NCBI GenBank assembly: GCA_903905065.1 | Contig: CAIVEW010000050.1 | Coordinates: 1 to 64,000 of the forward strand | Origin: an uncultured Bacteroidota bacterium | GTDB lineage: Bacteria > Bacteroidota > Bacteroidia > Chitinophagales > Chitinophagaceae | Direction: 5' to 3' | DNA length: 64,000 nucleotides | Notes under the pieces: generated by a model | Database searches by the model: none | Seen by the model: the letters and a program-made list of their open reading frames with translations, nothing else | What the model was told of the DNA's origin: nothing | Program-made: the position numbers and the translations under genes | In this document: positions 33,068 through 41,937 of the stretch, one piece after another | How the letters are laid out: every line of letters starts with the position of its first letter | How positions within the stretch are numbered: position 1 is the stretch's first letter

Positions 33068-34618
33068 ATGAACTTTAAGAGATTGATGCCGTTGCTTTTA
33101 TCTACACTGTTGCTGTGCGCCAGCGCGCTTACTGCGCAGGAATTCCATGTTACAAAGAGCGATGTATTTGAGGAGCCCGAACCTGGGTGGAACCATTTGC
33201 TGCAGCTTAAGAATGGCAATACTTTCTTGTTTCATATCGCAGATAAAGGCAGTATAGATGTTACGGTTTTTAATAAAAACCGGAAACTTAACGGTACAAA
33301 AAATGTTACCAGCAAGTTGTGCGATGTAGCCGATGTGGTTAAGGAATGGCTTTATGAAATAAACGGAGAGGCTGTGCTGTTCTTCAATGTACGTGATCAT
33401 AGTCAATACATGATGGTACGCCTAAGATTCAATGCCTCAGATGGCACTTTGATAAGCGAAGAAGTCTTGGCGAAGGTAGGCCTGCCCAAAAGCAACGCTG
33501 CTGAAATCGGCTCCGTGGACCTCGCGAAAGATCCGGCGTCAGACTATTATGCGGTGGTCTCCAGCGTACGGGATAGAAATTTTCAGGACAAAATAAAAGT
33601 TGTTCATTTCGATGGTGAACATAAAAAGATAAATGAAGCAGATTATAAAGTAGGGGATCCGAGTGGCTTCAGGTTCACGGTCTACAATTCGGCAATGGTC
33701 GAGGGCAATAAGCGGATCTATCTGATCTTGTGTGGTTACAAAGAGAAACCAAAATATGATGGAACCGGAAGGCCTGTTCTTATTGGCGATTGCGAGGTAA
33801 TAATATCTAGACTTAACGCGGGAGAAAAAACGTTTTCGAATAAGACGCTGGAACTTAATGTAGATATGAGCGAGATAACGTCACAGATGTTATACAATCG
33901 GAACACCAACAAGGTTCAGTTGCGCACCAGGTCTCTTTCTGAATCGAAGAAAAAAATAATGTCCACAATTACAACCCGTTACTATTTGTCGCTGGTCACT
34001 TACTTTGATCCTGAGACGCTTGGAATAGAGCAAGTAAAACCTGTTTCTGTGCAAAAAGTGAACGAATACGGGGCGTTGCACATTGACAAGGATTATGCGT
34101 TTCAAGGCCTGCCGAGCAGGATGGTTCTAAATAAAGATAATACCACAACCATTTTAATGCAAAAAACTACAAGTTGGATGGAAAATGCGCTTGATGGCGA
34201 CATAGGGATATCTGTTATGTCTGATACAGGTGCCGAACTAAACGGTTACGCCATACAAAAATCGCAGAAGGAAACGAAAGACGACCATAACGAATTCTTA
34301 TCTTACGATTACATAAGTACACGCAGGGGAAACTTTGTACTGATCAACGACCTGGCGTCTAATTTTAGTAAGGATGAGGACGATTCAAAGCACAAAAAAG
34401 TGAGATCAGTTTCTGCGACCAATACGGTCGCGTACAAATTGAATGCGGGTAGCTTTGAGAAGTTTTTATTTTTCGGAAAACCTGATGATGATTCCAATAT
34501 TTTCAGTTACATGGACGGTACTGATTATTGCGATATTACCAATACATATGCAACAGTCATAATGGAATGCAAAGGTCGCGACAAAGTGGCGCGGGTAGCG
34601 TGGGTGACTTTTGATTAG
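33068..34618 (+). CDS. Exported protein of unknown function
   Basis: 516 residues from MNFKRLMPLLLSTLLLCASA, a signal peptide ending ALTAQ. The ATG at 33008 would place 20 polar residues before it and is rejected. The mature protein has no domain I can name; repeated strands such as SDYYAVVSSVRDRNFQDKIKV, RIYLILCGYKEKPKYDG and NFVLINDLASNFSKDEDD suggest a beta-propeller or beta-sandwich. There is no T9SS tail. It stands alone with a candidate promoter. Confidence 0.75.
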   Translation: MNFKRLMPLLLSTLLLCASALTAQEFHVTKSDVFEEPEPGWNHLLQLKNGNTFLFHIADKGSIDVTVFNKNRKLNGTKNVTSKLCDVADVVKEWLYEINGEAVLFFNVRDHSQYMMVRLRFNASDGTLISEEVLAKVGLPKSNAAEIGSVDLAKDPASDYYAVVSSVRDRNFQDKIKVVHFDGEHKKINEADYKVGDPSGFRFTVYNSAMVEGNKRIYLILCGYKEKPKYDGTGRPVLIGDCEVIISRLNAGEKTFSNKTLELNVDMSEITSQMLYNRNTNKVQLRTRSLSESKKKIMSTITTRYYLSLVTYFDPETLGIEQVKPVSVQKVNEYGALHIDKDYAFQGLPSRMVLNKDNTTTILMQKTTSWMENALDGDIGISVMSDTGAELNGYAIQKSQKETKDDHNEFLSYDYISTRRGNFVLINDLASNFSKDEDDSKHKKVRSVSATNTVAYKLNAGSFEKFLFFGKPDDDSNIFSYMDGTDYCDITNTYATVIMECKGRDKVARVAWVTFD

Positions 34619-34687
34619 GTGGATTTTAGATTTGTAATAGTTTGTGTCCGATTCGCAAATCGTCACGGGCATCCCTGCCTCTATCTT

Positions 34688-35101
34688 TTAATGGCTCACT
34701 ATCCTCACCGTTCGCTCATCCCGCTCACCGCCGAAAAACTTATCCAGAACTTTTTGAAAAACGGGGTGCGTATTTTCGAGGAAAGAGAATAGTGTCATGG
34801 CCGACTTTAATTTCATACTGTCGGTATGTCCAAATATTTTTATGGGGTCGTTGTTATCCAGCAGTAGCAATGTTTCGCTGATGGCCACCAGCCGCGCACC
34901 TAAAACCGGGTGGGCTAAATATTGTGCTGCTTCGGCCCGGTCTTTAATGGCGTAGTACTTTGCTGTTTCGCTAAGGCCCAAACCCTGTATCTGCGGGAAT
35001 ATAAACCACATCCAGTGACTGGTTTTCCGGCCATTGCTGACTTCGGCCAGGGCGGTTTCGTAAACCCCTTTTTGTGCTTCAAGGAATCTGTCCAGGCTCA
35101 T
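34688..35101 (-). CDS. DUF1810-family protein
   Basis: 137 residues from MSLDRFLEAQKGVYETAL. KTSHWMWFIFPQIQGLGLSE and AKYYAIKDRAEAAQYLAHPVLG are the DUF1810 (calpastatin-like) signature. The function is unknown. Its ATG overlaps the TGA of the GNAT gene (ATGA), so the pair is translationally coupled; the longer in-frame start at 35152 would run inside that gene. Confidence 0.88.
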   Translation of the reverse strand: MSLDRFLEAQKGVYETALAEVSNGRKTSHWMWFIFPQIQGLGLSETAKYYAIKDRAEAAQYLAHPVLGARLVAISETLLLLDNNDPIKIFGHTDSMKLKSAMTLFSFLENTHPVFQKVLDKFFGGERDERTVRIVSH

Positions 35102-35640
35102 ATCAATGTGTCCCATTCTTCTTTTGTGATCTTCAACCAATCGCAGACCCATTCGTTCTTGTAAAGGAATTGCTCAACGAACTTTAGCCCGCATTTTTCC
35201 AGAACCCGGCGCGAGGCTTTGTTTTCCTCATGGCAAGTGCCAATAACTTCTTTTACTTGAAGGGTATTAAAAGCGAACGCCAGTGCTGCTTTTGTGGATT
35301 CAGTAGCATAGCCTTTGCCCCAGTATCGCGGCACGAAACGATAGCCCACATCGTAATAATTGGTATGGTTATTTTCCGCTGCAGTGACGTATTTCAACCC
35401 ACTCCAGCCAATAAAATTGCCGGAAGATCTTTCAATGGTCGCCCAGCGCCCAATCCCATTGTCCTCATATTGCTGACGAACAATTCCAATAACTTCGCGA
35501 GCCTGTTCGATGGTATGTATGGGGTTATTTCCCAGGTACCGGTGAACATCCGCATTCGAGTCGAGGTCAAACATCCCCTTATCATCGGTTGTCAGCAAGT
35601 CGCGCAGGATCAATCTTTCTGTTTCGATGTAGAATTTCAT
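35098..35640 (-). CDS. GNAT-family N-acetyltransferase (RimJ/RimL type)
   Basis: 180 residues. IETERLILRDLLTTD is the usual N-terminal strand, FRFVPRYWGKGYATE-like YRFVPRYWGKGYATEST carries the acetyl-CoA-binding loop, and CHEENKASRRVLEKCGLKF the C-terminal motif. It transfers acetyl from acetyl-CoA to an N-terminal or side-chain amine; the acceptor is unknown. It is upstream of and overlaps the DUF1810 gene. Confidence 0.9.
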   Translation of the reverse strand: MKFYIETERLILRDLLTTDDKGMFDLDSNADVHRYLGNNPIHTIEQAREVIGIVRQQYEDNGIGRWATIERSSGNFIGWSGLKYVTAAENNHTNYYDVGYRFVPRYWGKGYATESTKAALAFAFNTLQVKEVIGTCHEENKASRRVLEKCGLKFVEQFLYKNEWVCDWLKITKEEWDTLI

Positions 35641-35699
35641 TGCTTTGCTTAATAAAGGTCGGAAATTTTTGCAATCGTGAACATCCGTTAATCCTTTAA

Positions 35700-37514
35700 T
35701 TAAGACTCCGATGGATTAAAATAACTCCACACCACTCTTGCTTTTGAGGCGCCGATAACGCGGGTAAGCTCGCGCTCGGTAAGTGTTTTTATGTTTTTTA
35801 CAGAACGGAATTCTTTGAGGAGCAGGGTAGCGGTGCTCTCACCAATGCCCGGGATATCTTCCAGTTCGTTTTTTATGGTACCCTTGCTGCGCACCTGCCG
35901 GTGGAAGGTGATGCCAAAGCGGTGCACCTCATCGCGGATGCGGCGGATGAGCAGGTGGGCGGGGGTGGAGAACGATAATTGCAGTGGCTCGGTGTCATTG
36001 GGGAAGAAGAGCGATTCCTCGCGCTTGGCGAGGCCCACCAGGGTCATGCGCCCGGTGAGCCCGAGGCGTTCAATACTCTCCATAGCTGAGCTGAGCTGGC
36101 CCTTGCCGCCGTCTATAATTACGAGTTGGGGGAGGGGTTGCTGCTCGTCCATCAGGCGTTTGTAGCGGCGGTATACCACCTCACTCATAGAGGCAAAGTC
36201 GTTGATGCCCTGCACGGTCTTGATGTGATAATGGCGGTACTCCTTGTTGGCCGGTATACCGTTCCTGAAGCACACCATGGCAGCAACGGGGAAGGCACCC
36301 TGGAAGTTGGAGTTATCGAAGCACTCTATATGCAAGGGTAGCTCTGATAGCTGCAGGGCTTCCTGCAGTTCCTCGAGTACCTGTATATTATTCTCGCGGG
36401 TTTTCTCGGTAAGCAGCAGGGTGCTTTTCTTGCGCATATCCTGCATAAATATCTCTGCATTCTTCATGCTGAGATCGAGTAGTTGTTTTTTGTCGCCGGC
36501 CTTGGGGATGGTCACTCTAATCGTTGTATCGGTAACGTCTACCGGCACGGGTACGATCACCTCTTTGGCGAGGCTCTGGTAGCGCTCCATGAGATTATCC
36601 AGCGCGAGGGATAGCACATCACTGTCTTCCTCCTCCTCTATGTACTTCTCTATCTGTATGGTATTGGAATGGATGACGCTGCCGGCGGTGATCATCATAT
36701 AGTTGATATAGAAGTGGTGCTCATCCTGTACTATGGAGGCTACGTCCACACTGTCCAGCCGCGGGTTAACCACAGTGCTTTTAGCCTGGTAGCTGTGCAG
36801 CGACTCTATCTTCTTCTTCACGATCTGCGCCCGTTCGAACTGCATGTCGGCTGCGTAGGCGGTCATTTCGCCCTTCAGGTGTTTTATCACATCGCCTATG
36901 TTGCCCTTGAGTACATGGCGCACCTGTTGGAGGTTTTCTTTATAGTCTTCTTCAGTCTGGAAGCCCTGGCATGGGCCCTTACAGTTGCCCAGGTGGTACT
37001 CGAGGCACACTTTGAATTTGCCGCGTTTTATGTTGTAGTCAGTGAGATTGAGGTTGCAGGTGCGCAGCGGGATATTTTGTTTAACAAGTTCCAGCAGCTC
37101 TTTTACCCGCATAAGCCCGGTAAACGGGCCGAGGTATTCGGAGCCGTCCTTGATAACCCGGCGGGTGAAGAACACGCGCGGGAACGGCTCTTTTTTGATA
37201 ACAATAAAGGGGTATGACTTATCATCCTTCAACGAAATGTTGAAGCGCGGCTGATAATGCTTTATGAGCGAGTTCTCCAGTAAGAAAGCGTCATGCTCCG
37301 AATCGGTGACAGTGAAGTCGAGCGCATGGATAAGTGTAACGAGTTTGCGTGTCTTAAAGTTGTCGACAGTTTTGTTGAAGTAGGAACTGACACGTTTGCG
37401 GAGGTCTTTGGCCTTGCCTACGTAGAGGAGTTCCTGCTCCTTGCTGTAATACTTATAGCAGCCCGGCTGGTGCGGTATGGATTGAACTATTTTAGAGAAT
37501 TCTTCGCGGGTCAT
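35700..37514 (-). CDS. uvrC: Excinuclease ABC subunit C
   Basis: 604 residues from MTREEFSKIVQSIPHQPGCY; the open frame extends to 37598 but adds non-conserved residues. The GIY-YIG nuclease (GCYKYYSKEQELLYVGKAKD) makes the 3' incision. The Cys-rich link (CLEYHLGNCKGPCQGF), UVR motif (~200-235), RNase H-like domain (HIECFDNSNFQGAFPVAAMV, VIIDGGKGQLSSA) for the 5' incision and C-terminal helix-hairpin-helix (LEDIPGIGESTATLLLKEF) are complete. It acts with UvrA and UvrB in nucleotide excision repair. Confidence 0.96.
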   Translation of the reverse strand: MTREEFSKIVQSIPHQPGCYKYYSKEQELLYVGKAKDLRKRVSSYFNKTVDNFKTRKLVTLIHALDFTVTDSEHDAFLLENSLIKHYQPRFNISLKDDKSYPFIVIKKEPFPRVFFTRRVIKDGSEYLGPFTGLMRVKELLELVKQNIPLRTCNLNLTDYNIKRGKFKVCLEYHLGNCKGPCQGFQTEEDYKENLQQVRHVLKGNIGDVIKHLKGEMTAYAADMQFERAQIVKKKIESLHSYQAKSTVVNPRLDSVDVASIVQDEHHFYINYMMITAGSVIHSNTIQIEKYIEEEEDSDVLSLALDNLMERYQSLAKEVIVPVPVDVTDTTIRVTIPKAGDKKQLLDLSMKNAEIFMQDMRKKSTLLLTEKTRENNIQVLEELQEALQLSELPLHIECFDNSNFQGAFPVAAMVCFRNGIPANKEYRHYHIKTVQGINDFASMSEVVYRRYKRLMDEQQPLPQLVIIDGGKGQLSSAMESIERLGLTGRMTLVGLAKREESLFFPNDTEPLQLSFSTPAHLLIRRIRDEVHRFGITFHRQVRSKGTIKNELEDIPGIGESTATLLLKEFRSVKNIKTLTERELTRVIGASKARVVWSYFNPSES

Positions 37515-37607
37515 TGCCCGCAAAATTAAGGGTTTCGCGCAAAGGCGCAGAGGTGCGGTTTCCCTCCATATGTTTTCAAGGGCGGAAAAAATGAGCAAGT
37601 GTTATCG

Positions 37608-37856
37608 CTATTTTGTCACGCAGTTGACCTGCTTGGCGCCGCTGGTGGTGAGACTTGCGCCATCATCTATGCACTCCGACTGAGAAACCAACTTTGATTG
37701 CCGGGGGAAAGTAGCCTGGGTATCGTTTGTGTAATAGGTGCCGTTGAGCTCGTAGTTGCAAACACAACTATAAATACCGGTAGGATCACTCTTAGAACAG
37801 GAGAACCCTAAAACACATATTATAACAACAATCAGTATCCAGGTAATCTTTTTCAT
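37608..37856 (-). CDS. Small lipoprotein of unknown function
   Basis: 82 residues. A lipoprotein signal (WILIVVIICVLGFSC, Cys20) is followed by a short domain with four further Cys residues (YSCVCNYELNG, QSECIDDG, QVNCVTK) that could form two disulfides. Function unknown. It lies between uvrC and the TMTC-like gene. Confidence 0.72.
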   Translation of the reverse strand: MKKITWILIVVIICVLGFSCSKSDPTGIYSCVCNYELNGTYYTNDTQATFPRQSKLVSQSECIDDGASLTTSGAKQVNCVTK

Positions 37857-37971
37857 TTGTAGTGCTTTATTAAGAACTCGCTAAAATCGTGCCAATTGGT
37901 GTTTCTGGTCGAACAGATAACTCATTCTACTTCACCTTCTCTTTTAGTGCGGGATGGGGAGAGGCCCTTTG

Positions 37972-38001
37972 TTGGGGGTTTACCGTTAATTATTATCTTT
38001 A
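37972..38001 (+). promoter_or_regulatory. Candidate promoter of the TMTC-like gene
   Basis: TTG at 37972-37974, 19 bases, then TATCTTTA at 37994-38001 (TAnnTTTG with the last base off). The predicted start near 38007 leaves a 13-base leader. Confidence 0.5.
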
Positions 38002-38019
38002 TCGTGCAATAAAAAATAC

Positions 38020-40314
38020 ATGGCAAAAAAACCGAACAAACAACCCGTAGCGAAGGTTGTACCCAAACCTGCAGTAGTAAGTAAAGCCGAAGAGCATAAA
38101 CCACAGGCGGCGGAAAGAAAGTCAATGTCAGTTACCACGAAGCTCTGCTTTATCCTTGCTATACTTTCATTTGCAGTTTACTTTAATACCTTATGGAATG
38201 GCTATGTGCTGGATGATTCCATGGTGCTGTCCAAGAATACGATCGTTACGCAGGGGTTTAAGGGTATACTAGAGCTGCTGAGGACGCCCCGCCTTAAAGG
38301 TTTTGGGTATTTGAAGAATGAGAACTACCGCCCTTTGTCTTTGACGGTGTTTGCCGCGGAGTACCAGATATTTGGTGACAGGCCGGGTGCCAGCCACTTC
38401 TTCAACGTTGTTTTTTTTGCGGGTTGTGTTATCCTGCTATTCCTGTTCCTGGATAAACTTTTTGACCGTAAACGAACAGGCGTTGCGTTCATTGCCTCGG
38501 TTTTATTTGCCCTCCATCCCATACATACAGAAGTGGTAGCCAATATTAAGAGCCTTGATGAGATACTCTGCTTTTTCTTTGCCTTTGCGGCGATGAATGT
38601 ATTTGTGGCTTACCAGAAGAGCGGGAAGATATGGCAGTTGCTGGCCGGAGTGGCGATGATCTTTCTGTCGTTCCTTTCTAAGGAGACCGTCATTACATTC
38701 CTGTTCATTATTCCTTTTGTGTTTTTCTTTTATCAGAAAAACGAGGACAAAAAGAAGACCGTATTGCATGCTTCACTGATGACGGTGGGGGCGGGTATTG
38801 CTGCCGGCATATATCTTATTATACGCGGTAAAATATTAAGCGACTATGGGGCCAGCACGAGCGCAGTGGAGTTTATTGACAATGCGCTTTCCACCACTGT
38901 ATATGGCGGGCACACCTATGGCCCGCCGAATGTGGCCATGCGTTTTGCTACCGCTATATTTGGCCTTGGCATGTATATTAAGTTGCTGATCCTGCCGTAC
39001 CCACTTAACTGTGATTATTGTTACAACAGCATTCCTTTTGTTGGTTTTGGAAATGTTTGGGTGCTGCTGTCGCTTGCTATTTATTTATTCCTAGGCCTGT
39101 TCGGCATATATCGTTTCATAAAAGACCAGAAAGATCCCTGGGCATTTGGTATGCTTTACTTCCTTGCAACTATGGCGTTGTTTACCAATGTGTTCTTTCT
39201 TATGGGTGCGCAGCTTGGTGAGCGCTTTACTTTTTTTGCCTCGGCAGGATTTTGCTGGCTTATCGCGCTAGCCTTGGAGAAATGGCTGGTGAGGGGAGAT
39301 ATCACTTATCCGGCGTTGCTGAAAAACGTAAAACTGATGGCTGTGATGGTGCCGGTATGCCTTATTTTTTCCGGGCTTACCATGGCGCGGAATGCCGACT
39401 GGCGGACCAATCATTCGCTTTATAAAGTGGATGCCGAAAAAGCGCCTAATGATGGCAGGCTCAACTACTACCTGGGCAATGACCTGATCGAGAATGAATA
39501 TACGCTGGAAAAAGATACGGCCAAACAGCGGCAGATGCTACAGGAAAGTATCGGTTATCTGAGCAAGGCTACGACAATACTGCCCGACTATGCCGACGCA
39601 CATACAGAGGCGGGCAATGCGTGGTTCCGCGTGCCTAACTATGACTCTGCCGAAATGCATTTTAAACGTGCCATCGCGCTGAGTGATTATTCATCTATCG
39701 CAGCCAATAACCTGGGCACCGTGTATATGCGCACCGGCAGGCTACGGGAAGCAGTGCCCTACTATTTGCTGGCGATAAAGATAAAGGGCGATTTTACACA
39801 GGCATTGTACAACATTGGCTGCTGCTACCTGAACCTGCATTCATTTGACTCCGCGCTCGCCTATTTTAATGCGGCGATGACATACGACCCTAATACGCCG
39901 GACGTACACCAGCAGATAGGTCTTGTTTATTATTTTACAAATCGTTTCAATCTTGCGGAGCCGGAATTTATAAAAGCATTACAGATAAATCCAAATGACC
40001 TGAATGCCGGCAACAACCTGGCAGCGACTTATCTCTATGAGCAAAAATATCAACAGGCGGTGGACATACTGAACAAACTGATAGCAGCGAATCCGAATTT
40101 TGTAAACGCCTACTCTAACCTGGGTCACTGCTATTATAATATGAAACAATATGAACAGTGTATACAAGCAATAAGTCATGCGCTGCAACTGGACCCAAAG
40201 GATGTGAAGGATATACCTTATATAGCGCTGTCCTATAAGGGGCTTGGGAAAATGGATATGGCATTGAAGTATGAGGCTATCGCGAAGCAGTATTATCCGA
40301 CGTTCAAATTGTAA
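38020..40314 (+). CDS. TMTC-like polytopic membrane protein with C-terminal TPR repeats
   Basis: 764 residues. A basic, Ala/Pro-rich N-terminus leads into about ten membrane segments (~45-460), with NGYVLDDSMVLS in the first extracytoplasmic loop as in GT-C glycosyltransferases. Residues ~485-764 hold six or seven TPR units (SIAANNLGTVYMRTGRLREA, NAYSNLGHCYYNMKQYEQC). This GT-C plus TPR layout resembles eukaryotic TMTC protein O-mannosyltransferases and bacterial relatives, so lipid-linked sugar transfer to exported proteins is plausible. The substrate is unknown and catalysis is inferred from layout alone. Confidence 0.82.
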   Translation: MAKKPNKQPVAKVVPKPAVVSKAEEHKPQAAERKSMSVTTKLCFILAILSFAVYFNTLWNGYVLDDSMVLSKNTIVTQGFKGILELLRTPRLKGFGYLKNENYRPLSLTVFAAEYQIFGDRPGASHFFNVVFFAGCVILLFLFLDKLFDRKRTGVAFIASVLFALHPIHTEVVANIKSLDEILCFFFAFAAMNVFVAYQKSGKIWQLLAGVAMIFLSFLSKETVITFLFIIPFVFFFYQKNEDKKKTVLHASLMTVGAGIAAGIYLIIRGKILSDYGASTSAVEFIDNALSTTVYGGHTYGPPNVAMRFATAIFGLGMYIKLLILPYPLNCDYCYNSIPFVGFGNVWVLLSLAIYLFLGLFGIYRFIKDQKDPWAFGMLYFLATMALFTNVFFLMGAQLGERFTFFASAGFCWLIALALEKWLVRGDITYPALLKNVKLMAVMVPVCLIFSGLTMARNADWRTNHSLYKVDAEKAPNDGRLNYYLGNDLIENEYTLEKDTAKQRQMLQESIGYLSKATTILPDYADAHTEAGNAWFRVPNYDSAEMHFKRAIALSDYSSIAANNLGTVYMRTGRLREAVPYYLLAIKIKGDFTQALYNIGCCYLNLHSFDSALAYFNAAMTYDPNTPDVHQQIGLVYYFTNRFNLAEPEFIKALQINPNDLNAGNNLAATYLYEQKYQQAVDILNKLIAANPNFVNAYSNLGHCYYNMKQYEQCIQAISHALQLDPKDVKDIPYIALSYKGLGKMDMALKYEAIAKQYYPTFKL

Positions 40315-40321
40315 AACGCCA

Positions 40322-40450
40322 AACCCCCTGAAGGGGCTTAGCTTGAGGAAGAGACATTTAGCGGTAGCTATTTACTGGGCAGCTATATCAGAACTTAGTT
40401 TATGTACTATGCTGAGAACATATTCACCAGCGAACCCCCTTTAGGGGTTT
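40322..40450. repeat. Two CCCC/GGGG mini-hairpins
   Basis: AACCCCCTGAAGGGGCTT near 40322-40339 and AACCCCCTTTAGGGGTTT at 40433-40450 flank the gap after the TPR gene. A third, AAACCCCTAAAGGGGCTTTT, follows rnpB (41808-41827). They look like one dispersed repeat type; any role as weak terminators is inferred. Confidence 0.5.
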
Positions 40451-40455
40451 AGGGT

Positions 40456-41331
40456 TTATTTTATAGGTTGTAGGGTATATCCATCCTTCCTCAAAAGATT
40501 AATCACTCCATTATCACCCCACAAATGCCCTGCGCCTACTGCAAAGAAAACAGATGACTTATTCATTTTGTCGGACATGCGCGGTATCCATTTTTTGTTC
40601 CTCACGTCCAGGAACTCGCCCATGTCGTCGTTAAGGCTCTTGGAGTCAGTGATCATTTTGTAGAGGGCGGGGATGTCCTGTTGTTTGTAGGCAAGGATCA
40701 GTTTTTGATATTCTTCGTCACCTTCTTTTTTGCGTAGTGTTATTTCTTCAAGCAGTTTACTAATTACAGTATCCACTGGTATGGTTTCCAATACTTTTAG
40801 TTGTTCTGCCGGATCTTCAAGGCCCAGTATTTCTTTATTGTCTTTTTGGGCATCCTTCATTATGTTCTCTTCATAGGATACCGGGTTATTACAGTTTACG
40901 TCTTTCAGGCTCATCATGGTCTGCAGCATTACCGGTTTCATTTTTTGAAACATAATTATGTCCAGGCCAAGGCTATCCTTAATATATTGTTTTACAAGCT
41001 TATACTGATCAGGTGTAAAGTAATCTTTCAATTCTTTGCCACTCTTGTCGATCATGCCGTTGGTTACGGCCATCATCATGCCCGGATCGTCCATATCCAT
41101 TTCGAAACAAACCTTTTCGCTTTTATCCAGGCTGTTTTTCATCTTGTCTGTCCATATATAGTCGTCCTGGCAAATCTGGTGCATGGTACCAAAAAGGTAA
41201 GAGGGTTTGGATAGGCCTTTGCCTGTTATCTGCCAGAGCAGGGATCTGTTGTCGGTGTTTTGCTGGGCGCCTGCGGTGAAATTTATGAGCAGCGCGAGCG
41301 ATGCTGTTAGAAAGGCTATGATTCTTTTCAT
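40456..41331 (-). CDS. TraB/GumN-family exported protein
   Basis: 291 residues with a signal peptide (MKRIIAFLTASLALLINFTA, cut near GAQ). LLWQITGKGLSKPSYLFGTM and HQICQDDYIW give the N-terminal GTMH motif; VFFAVGAGHLWGDNG the C-terminal GAGHL. These motifs define the TraB/GumN (Tiki-like) fold, whose eukaryotic members are metalloproteases. A periplasmic protease role is possible but unproven in bacteria. Confidence 0.88.
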   Translation of the reverse strand: MKRIIAFLTASLALLINFTAGAQQNTDNRSLLWQITGKGLSKPSYLFGTMHQICQDDYIWTDKMKNSLDKSEKVCFEMDMDDPGMMMAVTNGMIDKSGKELKDYFTPDQYKLVKQYIKDSLGLDIIMFQKMKPVMLQTMMSLKDVNCNNPVSYEENIMKDAQKDNKEILGLEDPAEQLKVLETIPVDTVISKLLEEITLRKKEGDEEYQKLILAYKQQDIPALYKMITDSKSLNDDMGEFLDVRNKKWIPRMSDKMNKSSVFFAVGAGHLWGDNGVINLLRKDGYTLQPIK

Positions 41332-41396
41332 CTTGTAAAATTAGGATTAATGTCAGGTACTTTTTGGTTTTCACTTTTAACCTTTAACTTTTACCA

Positions 41397-41404
41397 TACC
41401 TTTG
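41397..41404 (+). promoter_or_regulatory. -7 box of rnpB
   Basis: TACCTTTG matches TAnnTTTG and ends 5 bases before the 5' end of RNase P RNA (41410) deduced from P1 pairing. No TTG -33 element stands at the usual spacing. Confidence 0.65.
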
Positions 41405-41409
41405 TCCCG

Positions 41410-41795
41410 CTACAAAACCGGGTTATCGCCTGTATATAGATATAGGAGGAAAGTCCGGACAGCAAAGAGCAGCGCACTACCTAACGGGTAGGTCCCGCCC
41501 TGGCGGGAACAGACAGTGCCACAGAAAATAACCGTCAGTCATAGATTTAGTAAGGTTCGCCTTCGCTGAAGCTATGGCGGATAAGGGTGAAAAAGTAGTG
41601 TAAGAGACTACGGTATGCATTGGCAACAATGTGTAGGGGTAAACCTTGCGTGCTGAAATGCCAAATAAGCGTGCGCTTGAGGACGGCTCGTCCGATGTGC
41701 GTGGGTTGGCAGCTCGAGGTGTTGCGCGAGCAACATCCCAGATAAATGATAGCCACTTCTTCGGGGGTACAGGATCCGGCTTACAGGTTTTGTAG
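41410..41795 (+). ncRNA. rnpB: RNase P RNA, bacterial type A
   Basis: About 386 bases. Helix P1 is formed by CTACAAAACC (41410-41419) and GGTTTTGTAG (41786-41795). The conserved GAGGAAAGTCCGGAC (P4 region), GACAGTGCCACAGAAAATAACC, TAAGGGTGAAAAAGTAGTGTAAGAG and GGATCCGGCTTAC blocks are in order. The ribozyme cleaves 5' leaders from pre-tRNAs. A T-run directly after P1 (41796-41801) ends the transcript. Helix P12, between ACAGAAA and GGGTGAAA, carries a palindromic repeat (41557-41581). Confidence 0.96.
41557..41581. repeat. Palindromic repeat inside P12 of rnpB
   Basis: TCGCCTTCGCTGAAGCTATG followed by GCGGA matches the dispersed unit at 4028-4052 (GCCTTCGCTGAAGCTACG) and the variant at 55621. 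It folds as CGCC/GGCG with an inner CTTC-GCT-GAAG hairpin, so it lengthens P12 without disturbing the core. Confidence 0.7.
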
Positions 41796-41874
41796 TTTTT
41801 TAAGCCCAAACCCCTAAAGGGGCTTTTCGTCGTTTCGTAACGCGGTTGGTCTCCCTAGGGTTTTGGGATAAAAA

Positions 41875-41902
41875 AGGAAGGCGGTTTTTAGCCGCCATTC
41901 CT
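41875..41902 (-). terminator. Terminator after the small heat shock gene
   Basis: AGGAAGGCGG pairs with CCGCC-A-TTCCT across TTTTTAG. On the minus strand the stem is followed by a U-run (AAAAAA at 41870-41875), so it ends the hsp20 transcript and also separates it from rnpB. Confidence 0.75.
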
Positions 41903-41937
41903 TTCTTCTTTACTCACATCCCCCGTTTTGCACAATC

